Source: Klebsiella michiganensis (GTDB taxonomy: Bacteria > Pseudomonadota > Gammaproteobacteria > Enterobacterales > Enterobacteriaceae). From it: a stretch of DNA of 64,000 nt. Under the pieces are notes generated by a model that did not search any database, was not told the origin of the DNA, and saw only the letters and a program-made list of their open reading frames with translations. The stretch's first letter is position 1. Each line of letters opens with the position of its first letter. Position numbers and translations under genes: made by a program. Below are positions 7,413 to 13,903 of the stretch, one piece after another. The stretch lies in NCBI GenBank assembly GCA_000963575.1, contig CP011077.1, positions 4,836,001-4,900,000 on the forward strand, given 5' to 3'.

Positions 7413-8345
7413 ATGCACAAGCAAAAATACCTGCCTGTAGCCGCCGCATTGCTGTTTAGCCCGGCGCTGCTAGCTTCAACCAGCTTTAATTTTTCACCCG
7501 ATGCAGTCACCACAAATATTTCCACCAGCATTTTAAACGGAGAATCTAAAGAGCTCGTTTATAATCAAGGCGATGGCAGTAAATTAAGTGAACTGAAATG
7601 GAAAATCAAAAATACACCTATTATTAAAGGCGGTATTAGCTGGGACGCACAGCGCTACATCACCCTCAATGCTAATGGCTGGACAACCTTCGCCTCTCGC
7701 GGCTCGCATATGTCCGATTATGACTGGCAAACGCCAGGCCAGAGCCACTGGAGCGACAGATCCACTCACCCTGATACCAGCCTGAATTACGCCAACCAGT
7801 TCGACCTTAACCTCACCGGCTGGCTGCTGAAGGAGCCCGCTTATAACGTTGGCGTGGTGACCGGCTACCAGGAAACACGCTATAGCTGGACGGCCAGAGG
7901 CGGCTCATACAATTATTTCAACGGCGCACTTGTGGGCGAATTTCCTGCCGGGAAACCGGGAATTGGTTATAGCCAGAAATTCAGCGTGCCGTACATTGGG
8001 CTAACCGGAAGCTATCGCTATCAGGACTTTGATATTGCAGGGCAATTTAAATTCAGCCCGTGGGTAAATGCCCAGGATAATGACGAGCACTATATGCGTC
8101 AGCTGAGTTTTAGCGAAAAAAGTAATAATTCCAATTATTACGCCGCAACCGTCTCGGCCGGTTATTACGTGACGCCAAATACCCGGCTGTACACGGAATT
8201 AACGTGGACACGTTTTGCCGAAGCAAAAGCCTCAACCAAAACCCGCGATAATAACACCGGGGAAACCTGGTCTCAGGGCAGCGGTGCCGCAGGCCTGAGT
8301 AACGACAGCTACACCTACGGCGTCGGCATTCAGTATCGCTTCTGA
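7413..8345 (+). CDS. Omptin-family outer-membrane aspartic protease
   Basis: 310-residue ten-stranded beta-barrel protease of the OmpT/PgtE/Pla/CroP family, active at the cell surface on host peptides or proteins with basic residues. Residues 1-21 form the signal peptide (ending SPALLA). The catalytic pairs are present: D102 and D104 in SHMSDYDW (OmpT D83/D85) and D224/H226 in DNDEHY (OmpT D210/H212). The C-terminus ends in YGVGIQYRF, with the terminal aromatic residue needed for barrel assembly. Length is close to OmpT's 317. It is monocistronic with its own terminator and a long leader. Which omptin subgroup it belongs to is not determined. Confidence 0.95.
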   Translation: MHKQKYLPVAAALLFSPALLASTSFNFSPDAVTTNISTSILNGESKELVYNQGDGSKLSELKWKIKNTPIIKGGISWDAQRYITLNANGWTTFASRGSHMSDYDWQTPGQSHWSDRSTHPDTSLNYANQFDLNLTGWLLKEPAYNVGVVTGYQETRYSWTARGGSYNYFNGALVGEFPAGKPGIGYSQKFSVPYIGLTGSYRYQDFDIAGQFKFSPWVNAQDNDEHYMRQLSFSEKSNNSNYYAATVSAGYYVTPNTRLYTELTWTRFAEAKASTKTRDNNTGETWSQGSGAAGLSNDSYTYGVGIQYRF

Positions 8346-8378
8346 CAATCCGGTACTAAATCGTTCTTATTCACCAGG

Positions 8379-8405
8379 GGGTCTGCCAGCGCGCAGACCC
8401 TTTTT
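8379..8405 (+). terminator. Terminator after the omptin gene
   Basis: GGGTCTGC (8379-8386) and GCAGACCC (8393-8400) form an eight-pair stem with loop CAGCGC, followed by TTTTT. Confidence 0.92.
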
Positions 8406-8450
8406 CTTATTTGTGCTATAACTCAACGGCTTATTTTCAGGGAGATGACC

Positions 8451-8876
8451 ATGCGACAAAGAGTGATTGCCTGCCCGATTATCCAGAATCAGGGCCAATA
8501 TTTACTGTGTAAAATGCCACAGGATCGAGGCGTTTTTCCCGGCCAGTGGGCGCTGTCCGGGGGCGGTATTGAGCCGGGCGAAACCATGGCAGAAGGGCTA
8601 CGGCGCGAGATTCGCGAAGAGCTGGGCGAAGCGCTGATTATCTCGCATATCGAGCCCTGGACCTTCCGCGATGATGTGCGGGTGAAAACCTACGCCGACG
8701 GCAGCAAAGAGCAAGTGTATATGATTTACCTGATGTTCGACTGCATCAGCGAAAACCGCGAGATAACCATTAACGAAGAGTTTGAGCAGTATGCGTGGGT
8801 GAGCCCGCAGGATCTGGCGAGCTACGACCTTAACGAAGCCACCGCCGCGACGTTCCGTGATAAGGGGCTGCTTTAA
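8451..8876 (+). CDS. nudI: Nucleoside triphosphatase NudI
   Basis: Nudix hydrolase cleaving nucleoside triphosphates, with a preference for pyrimidine deoxynucleotides in E. coli. The start is taken at MRQRVIACPIIQN because GGAG sits six bases upstream and this matches E. coli NudI (141 residues in both); an ATG six bases earlier would overlap the ribosome site. The Nudix box G-x5-E-x7-REUxEExGU is visible as GGGIEPGETMAEGLRREIREELGE, about residues 37-60. The protein is cytoplasmic and has no operon partner; the downstream HEPN gene is convergent. Confidence 0.96.
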   Translation: MRQRVIACPIIQNQGQYLLCKMPQDRGVFPGQWALSGGGIEPGETMAEGLRREIREELGEALIISHIEPWTFRDDVRVKTYADGSKEQVYMIYLMFDCISENREITINEEFEQYAWVSPQDLASYDLNEATAATFRDKGLL

Positions 8877-8908
8877 GGCGCTGAGCGGCCCGCAGGCCGC
8901 CGACACGG

Positions 8909-10546
8909 TTAGCGCATCGCGTTGTATATCGCCTGCTGAATTTTGACGGTCTGCTCATCGACCGGCTCTGTCTCAAGCCCCTGCGCGGTGGCATCTTCAT
9001 AGCGCTGTTTCTGCGCCGCCAGGCGCATCTGGGCGCGCTCAACTTCCTCTTTCTGCCGCTGCACGGCGGCATCGGAGCTGCAGAAGCTGGCGAGGAATTG
9101 CTTTCTCAGCGAAGTCAGCTTTTGCCCCTTTTTCATGCCTAACTCGGTGGAGCCAATCAGCCTGCGGCAAGGCCGGGCCTCATCCATTTGCGGGCGGTAT
9201 TGCAGCAAAATAGTCAGCACATCGCGGTCATCCGCCGCCAGCGCCTGCTCAGCAAAATAGACTTTCCAGTGCATACCGCCCTGCATGAACAGGCGCACAA
9301 TACGGGTGTCGTTACGGTTTATCGCCGCCCGCAGGTTATTTTCATCCCAGGTGATACCCATATTGGCGAGCATATCCCGCGGGCTGTTGGGTTCCGGCCG
9401 CTCTTTTTGCTGCACGGGCGCGCTGACAACCGGCTGCGGGGCCGCCAGTTCTGGTCTGGAAGAGAGGTCGCTCAGCAAATAGAGCCCCACCACAGCGACT
9501 GCAACCACCATAATGCCAACCGAAGCCCAAAGCGCGGTGGAGATAATCCCGGTGGTATCCTGCTGTTTTTTGGCTGAGCGCGGGTCATAGCGCTCAATAG
9601 ACTCTCTGATTTCTTCCGGGTCGCCGCCCTGCGCCGCATGATTTTTCCGGGCCAGGTCGAGGTAGTGTTGCAGCGTCGCATCATCCGTTTCCAGCAGCGC
9701 CGATGGATTAACGGTGGTGCGCCCTTCGCTAAACGCTTTCTGCACCGAAGCGCTTACTTCGGCAAAATAGTTGCCGAGCAGAGCAACCTGCACGGTCGTC
9801 AGCGGCTGCTTGTGCATCAGGTCATTGCGGATCTGCCTGACGCCATCGAGGAAGATTTGCAGGGTTTTACGCTGGTCGATAAGAAACCCCAGCTGCGACG
9901 AGTTTTGGTAAATTTTTGCGTAGTGGTGCGCAAACTCTTTTTTATCCACCACCATCAGCGCCAGCTCGCTAAATTTCATCCCGCTTAGCACGTCGCCCCG
10001 TTCACCGCGCTTCAGCCAGCGGCGAACTTTGTCAGCCCCAAACTGGCTTTTTAGCTGATTGACCAGCTCCGCCTGACTTCCCCAGGCCTGATTGACCAAC
10101 CCTTTCAGCATCAGTTCAATGGCACGCATCTGCTGCTGGGCGCCTTTTTGTAGCCCGTCAACGTCGGAGGAAAGTTCGGTGGAATAGCCAAGCAATGGCT
10201 GCTTGAAACGCACATGTTCAAGGTAGCTGGTAAACCGCAGGGCGGCGAGGAGCTGGTTCTGGCTAACCTCCTGCCCGCTTTCATACTGAGGCACCAGCTG
10301 CTGCAGATGGCGCAGCAGCAGCGTGAATTGGGAGATTTCGGCATCGTTAAGATTCAGCCGCTTTGCCACCGCCCCCCAGCTGCCAAGCGCCATGCGGGCC
10401 TGTTCCAGTTGCTGGAAAAACCATTGCGGATCTTTGCCTTCGGCGGCTCGAATATTCAGTAACGGCAGAATCTGTAGCGAAGCCTGCCGAATAATCCCCA
10501 GACACGTCTCAAAGTGCTCCCGCATCTGCAATGTTGCGCTGCTCAT
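8909..10546 (-). CDS. STY4199-type HEPN-domain membrane protein with ankyrin-like tail
   Basis: 545-residue protein that I recognise as the STY4199 family of HEPN-domain proteins; its function is unknown. The N-terminal 300 residues are helical and contain the HEPN signature R-x4-H as RNDLMH at residues 240-245, the catalytic pattern of HEPN ribonucleases. One membrane segment follows (about 334-358, ISTALWASVGIMVVAVAVVGLYLL). The rest has a proline-rich linker (about 365-390), then a segment reading like an ankyrin pair (NLRAAINRNDTRIVRLFMQGG and AEQALAADDRDVLTILLQYRP), then a charged coiled-coil near the C-terminus. Topology would place the HEPN part in the cytoplasm and the ankyrin part across the membrane if there is one span. 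No toxin or antitoxin partner is adjacent. Confidence 0.8.
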   Translation of the reverse strand: MSSATLQMREHFETCLGIIRQASLQILPLLNIRAAEGKDPQWFFQQLEQARMALGSWGAVAKRLNLNDAEISQFTLLLRHLQQLVPQYESGQEVSQNQLLAALRFTSYLEHVRFKQPLLGYSTELSSDVDGLQKGAQQQMRAIELMLKGLVNQAWGSQAELVNQLKSQFGADKVRRWLKRGERGDVLSGMKFSELALMVVDKKEFAHHYAKIYQNSSQLGFLIDQRKTLQIFLDGVRQIRNDLMHKQPLTTVQVALLGNYFAEVSASVQKAFSEGRTTVNPSALLETDDATLQHYLDLARKNHAAQGGDPEEIRESIERYDPRSAKKQQDTTGIISTALWASVGIMVVAVAVVGLYLLSDLSSRPELAAPQPVVSAPVQQKERPEPNSPRDMLANMGITWDENNLRAAINRNDTRIVRLFMQGGMHWKVYFAEQALAADDRDVLTILLQYRPQMDEARPCRRLIGSTELGMKKGQKLTSLRKQFLASFCSSDAAVQRQKEEVERAQMRLAAQKQRYEDATAQGLETEPVDEQTVKIQQAIYNAMR

Positions 10547-10728
10547 GATAGTCCTTTGTCGATGTCCGGCCTCACGCTGCCGAACGCAGAAAAAACTGCA
10601 TTTTTCCGCCCCAGGCGGCTATTTTTTATGGTTATTAATGCCAAGGCCATACTTCGCCATTGCAACCGAGTGTAAAACAGCCAGACGGGAATCAATGGCG
10701 ATAAAAAGAGCGATTTAGCCGGGCATTT

Positions 10729-12138
10729 TCAAATCGCGCACTCCACGATTTCGCCCAACCTTTTGAGTGCCGCCTCGGTAACGGCGTTGAACGGCAAAGA
10801 ATAGTTCAACCGCAGGCAATGGCGGTATTTTCCAGAAGCCGAAAACAGCGAGCCGATCGCAATATGGATTTTTGCCTCTTTCAAGGCGCTGCCCAGCCTC
10901 ACCGCATCGACTTCTTCCGGGAGTTCAATCCACATCAGAAAGCCCCCCTGAGGCCGGCTGACGCAGATCCCACAGGGGAAATATTGCCGCACGCGACAGG
11001 TAAACACGTCCAGATTACGCTGGTAGTGCTGCCGCATACGCCGGAGATGGCGGTGGTAATGCCCGTTACGGATAAAAGCCGCCACCGCCTGTTGGGTAAA
11101 GGTCGCGCTGCTGCCGGTGCCGATATACTTGGTGTGCAGCGTACGGTCGAGGTAGCGCCCCGGCACAATCCAGCCCACACGCAGCCCCGGCGCCAGCGTT
11201 TTTGAGAACGAACTGCACAGCAGGACGCGGCCATCCACATCCAGAGATTTAATGGTCATCGGGCGGGGATATTCATAAGCCAGCTCGCCGTAAACATCAT
11301 CCTCGATGATGGCGATATCAAAACGCTGGGCAAGGTTCATCACCGCTTTTTTACGCGCGTCCGGCATGATAAATCCAAGTGGATTATTGCAGTTAGGCAC
11401 TAGTATCACGGCTTTGATGGGCCACTGCTCCAGCGCCAGCTCCAGCGCCTCCAGGCTAATACCGGTGACGGAATCCGTTGGAATTTCAACCACTTTTACG
11501 CCGTATCCACGCAACATCTGCATGGTGCCGTGGAATGACGGCGACTCAACCGCCACAATGTCCCCCGGCTCACACACCGCGCGAATAGCAATCGACAGCG
11601 CTTCATGGCAGCCGTTGGTCACGACTATCTCATCAGCATTCACCACACAGTTGCTGTCCAGCATCAGCCGGGCAATTTGCTCGCGCAGCGCTTTCACACC
11701 AAACATACCGTCGTAACCCAGCAGCTCCGGTTCCTGATACTGCGTGAGCCGCCCCATTTCCCGCCACAGCGGTTTCATGGTCGATTGAGTGAGATCCGGC
11801 GATCCGCTGCCAAATGCGATCACTTCGCAGTCCTGCCGGGAGTTCACCAATTCCAGCACCGCATCCCACTGCGTCACTTCCACCGGGCGCTGTACGGGCC
11901 GCGTTAAACGAGGCACAGGCGGAACGGCTTTGCGCGGCGACACGAAGTAGCCGGAGCGCGGCTGGGGGGAGATCAGTTGCTGGTCTTCCAGGACGTGATA
12001 CGCCTGCTGCACCGTGCTGATGCTGACGCCGTGCTCGCTGCTCAGGCTACGAACCGAGGGCAAACGCTCCCCGCTTTGGTATAGCCCTTGCTCAATACGC
12101 TCCGCCAGCAGCGTGGCGAGATGTTGGTAACGCGTCAT
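10729..12138 (-). CDS. yjiR: MocR-type regulator (GntR helix-turn-helix fused to aminotransferase fold), YjiR
   Basis: 469-residue transcription factor: an N-terminal winged helix of GntR type (about residues 1-70, SGERLPSVRSLSSEHGVSISTVQQAYHVLEDQQLI) fused to a fold-type I aminotransferase domain that binds PLP. The PLP lysine is in SSFSKTLAPGLRVGW (about residue 305), and VTNGCHEALSIAIRA and NNPLGFIMP match the cofactor-site motifs. Such proteins usually sense an amine or PLP-related effector rather than catalyse transamination. The assignment to YjiR rests on length (E. coli YjiR has 470 residues) and on the divergent neighbour being YjiS. The spacer contains three copies of an ATACAGAA element, its probable operator. 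Confidence 0.85.
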   Translation of the reverse strand: MTRYQHLATLLAERIEQGLYQSGERLPSVRSLSSEHGVSISTVQQAYHVLEDQQLISPQPRSGYFVSPRKAVPPVPRLTRPVQRPVEVTQWDAVLELVNSRQDCEVIAFGSGSPDLTQSTMKPLWREMGRLTQYQEPELLGYDGMFGVKALREQIARLMLDSNCVVNADEIVVTNGCHEALSIAIRAVCEPGDIVAVESPSFHGTMQMLRGYGVKVVEIPTDSVTGISLEALELALEQWPIKAVILVPNCNNPLGFIMPDARKKAVMNLAQRFDIAIIEDDVYGELAYEYPRPMTIKSLDVDGRVLLCSSFSKTLAPGLRVGWIVPGRYLDRTLHTKYIGTGSSATFTQQAVAAFIRNGHYHRHLRRMRQHYQRNLDVFTCRVRQYFPCGICVSRPQGGFLMWIELPEEVDAVRLGSALKEAKIHIAIGSLFSASGKYRHCLRLNYSLPFNAVTEAALKRLGEIVECAI

Positions 12139-12159
12139 GCTGTATCCTCACCGGAAACC

Positions 12160-12232
12160 ATACAGAAGGAAAAACCGATACAGAATGGCGCAATAAATGC
12201 CATTCAGCTCATGTTTTAGCCCTTCTGTATGT
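12160..12232. promoter_or_regulatory. Probable YjiR operator: three ATACAGAA elements
   Basis: ATACAGAAGG at 12160-12169 and ATACAGAATGG at 12180-12190 are direct repeats with a 20-base period (two helical turns). CCTTCTGTAT at 12223-12232 is the exact inverse complement of the first. MocR regulators such as GabR and PdxR bind direct repeats plus a distant or inverted third site, so the arrangement fits autoregulation of yjiR and control of yjiS. Binding itself is inference. Confidence 0.6.
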
Positions 12233-12314
12233 TAAAGAAAAGTAATTTTTGAATCTGTCTGCTTTTACTTGCTGGCCCCATGATGAACTCAGGAAAACAG
12301 CGAGGAATCACATC

Positions 12315-12488
12315 ATGGGCTTTGAAGAGAACCACCCCCGCAGACCGTTTTATGGCTTGGTCATGCTCTACCAGTATTTTCGCCGCAGCCGGCAACGCCG
12401 CCAGACTTTACGGGCGCTGCGAGAGCTTAGTCCGGAACAACTAAGGGATATGGGACTGACGAGGGATGATTTATCCCGCAGGGAATAG
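12315..12488 (+). CDS. yjiS: DUF1127 small basic protein, YjiS
   Basis: 57-residue protein with a GAGGAA ribosome site before the ATG at 12315; an upstream in-frame ATG at 12249 lacks a ribosome site and would add residues unlike the family. The C-terminal half RRQRRQTLRALRELSPEQLRDMGLTRDDL is the DUF1127 signature (arginine-rich helix, then L-x3-x-LxDIGL). The whole protein aligns with E. coli YjiS, which begins MEFHENRAKAPFIGL. In alpha-proteobacteria DUF1127 proteins bind RNA and affect phosphate or carbon metabolism; the enterobacterial role is not known. It is divergent from yjiR. Confidence 0.85.
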   Translation: MGFEENHPRRPFYGLVMLYQYFRRSRQRRQTLRALRELSPEQLRDMGLTRDDLSRRE

Positions 12489-12495
12489 CCCCTGT

Positions 12496-12527
12496 ACGGT
12501 GCCACACGCTGGCACCGTTTTTTATTT
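12496..12527 (+). terminator. Terminator after yjiS
   Basis: ACGGTGCCA (12496-12504) and TGGCACCGT (12510-12518) pair around a CACGC loop, followed by TTTTTTATTT. Confidence 0.94.
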
Positions 12528-12577
12528 ACTGCTATCAAAAGAGGGGCAAGACAACAACAACGATAATCAGGAGACGC

Positions 12578-12907
12578 ATGAACATCACCGACCTACCTTT
12601 TAACACGACCGACTGGGCAACCCTGACCCCCACCGAACACCCAGGGATTACCGGCAAAGCATTTTGGCGCACCCAGCAGTTTGGGCCGATCCGCGTGCGC
12701 ATGGTGGAATACACCGCAGGCTATCTGGCCGATCACTGGTGCCAAAAAGGGCACGTTTTGCTGTGCCTGAAGGGCGAGCTGCAAACGGAGCTGGAAGATG
12801 GCCGCCAGTTTACGTTGACCCCGGGTATGAGCTATCAGGTGGCCGATGGTGCGGAGCCTCACCGCTCCTCAACGGAATCAGGTGCCGTCCTGTTTATTGT
12901 GGATTAA
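12578..12907 (+). CDS. Small cupin-fold protein with D-H-W-C motif
   Basis: 109-residue single-domain cupin. The first cupin motif region reads AGYLADHWCQKGHVLLCLKGELQTEL (about residues 47-72): D-H-W-C followed by KGH supplies candidate metal ligands. The second motif is MSYQVADGAEPHRSS (about 85-99), with a further His. This arrangement is what databases call a DHCW-motif cupin; function is unknown. It lies five bases upstream of a GNAT acetyltransferase gene, so the two are probably co-transcribed and possibly functionally linked. No signal peptide. Confidence 0.8.
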   Translation: MNITDLPFNTTDWATLTPTEHPGITGKAFWRTQQFGPIRVRMVEYTAGYLADHWCQKGHVLLCLKGELQTELEDGRQFTLTPGMSYQVADGAEPHRSSTESGAVLFIVD

Positions 12908-12911
12908 CGCC

Positions 12912-13439
12912 ATGCAGACGCTTTTGACCCCACGCCTGGCACTCGAGCAAATCACCGAAGCCGACTGGCCGCTCTTTCGCTACCTGCAGCAGCAGCCGGA
13001 GGTGATGCGCTACGTCGACGAAAATCGTTCGGAAGAAGAGATTCGTCGCACCTTTGACGCCCGCCTCCCCGAATGGCAGCCGGGCAGCAGGCACTGGCTC
13101 TGTATGGTGATGCGGCATCTGAAAACCGGCGTGCCGATCGGCGTCACCGGTTTTATCCTGCGCGAGGACGACATAGCGGAAGTGGGCTTTTTACTCGATC
13201 CGTCGTTTCACGGCCAGGGCTACGGCTACGAATCGCTGCTGGAGGTTTGTGACTTTGCTTTTGCTGAGGCCGGTATCCGCAAGCTTGTGGCCACGGTCAC
13301 CGCCGGAAATATTCCGTCAAAGAAAGTGCTGGAGAAAGTGGGGTTTCAGCAGGAAGGCACGCTGCGGGAAAACTACTGGCTGAATGAACGCTGGCAGGAT
13401 GACTGGATTTTTGGCCTGTTGGCGCGAGAGTTCAGATAA
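12912..13439 (+). CDS. GNAT-family N-acetyltransferase
   Basis: 175-residue acetyltransferase of the RimJ/RimL-like group. The start is set at MQTLLTPRLALEQITEADW, right after the cupin stop codon; the open frame extends upstream only as overlap with the cupin gene. The acetyl-CoA loop is PSFHGQGYGYESL (about residues 96-108), followed by GNIPSKKVLEKVGFQQEGTLREN (about 136-158). It is co-oriented and nearly contiguous with the cupin gene. The substrate is unknown. A hairpin at 13445 separates it from the convergent BhsA-like gene. Confidence 0.88.
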   Translation: MQTLLTPRLALEQITEADWPLFRYLQQQPEVMRYVDENRSEEEIRRTFDARLPEWQPGSRHWLCMVMRHLKTGVPIGVTGFILREDDIAEVGFLLDPSFHGQGYGYESLLEVCDFAFAEAGIRKLVATVTAGNIPSKKVLEKVGFQQEGTLRENYWLNERWQDDWIFGLLAREFR

Positions 13440-13444
13440 AACAC

Positions 13445-13463
13445 GGGCCGCTCGAGGCGGCCC
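13445..13463. terminator. Weak hairpin between convergent genes
   Basis: GGGCCGC / GCGGCCC around TCGAG, lying between the GNAT stop (13439) and the BhsA-like stop (13483). There is no proper T-run on the plus side; on the minus side the stem is followed by GTGTTTTAT. It is probably a shared but imperfect terminator. Confidence 0.5.
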
Positions 13464-13482
13464 ATACTGCGTGATTCAGTGC

Positions 13483-13728
13483 TTAGTTGTAGATTTCAGC
13501 CACGCCGTACATTTTGTTATCGCCACCGGCAGAGATGATGCGGATGGATTTCGCCCCGGCCTGCTCGGCTTTTTGCTGCAACTGGTGCTGCAGGCTGTCC
13601 AGGTTAGACGCGCCGCTGACCGATACGGTGCCCATTGTCTGGCTGGCAACTGACTGAGTTTCCGCTGCAAAACCGGAGAAGGAAGCGGCGAGAGTCATAA
13701 CTACGGCAAAATATTTGATGCTTTTCAT
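13483..13728 (-). CDS. BhsA/McbA/YhcN-type periplasmic stress protein (DUF1471)
   Basis: 81-residue exported protein. Residues 1-21 are a signal peptide (ending SGFAAE). The mature domain MGTVSVSGASNLDSLQHQLQQKAEQAGAKSIRII... ending YGVAEIYN is the DUF1471 fold found in YhcN, BhsA and McbA, which are induced by acid, peroxide or biofilm conditions and sit in the periplasm or outer membrane. Which paralogue it corresponds to is uncertain. It is monocistronic, with a GTAACC(ATC)ATG-type start region. Confidence 0.87.
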   Translation of the reverse strand: MKSIKYFAVVMTLAASFSGFAAETQSVASQTMGTVSVSGASNLDSLQHQLQQKAEQAGAKSIRIISAGGDNKMYGVAEIYN

Positions 13729-13866
13729 GATGGTTACCTTTGCACTTTGTTTAATTGGAAGGCTGACTGCCTTCGATGAGATAAGAATAGCGCTGCACAG
13801 CTTTGTTTGTTAGCGGAACAATTCGCTTATCTCCTTCAAAAAAACTGAACACCAAGTAACCATAAT

Positions 13867-13896
13867 AAAAGCGACTCCGGCAAAGCCCGGAGCCGC
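13867..13896 (-). terminator. Terminator after the autotransporter gene
   Basis: On the minus strand GGCTCCGG / CCGGAGTC pair around GCTTTG and are followed by GCTTTTATT, just after the stop codon at 13904. Confidence 0.8.
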
Positions 13897-13903
13897 AGGG
13901 CGA

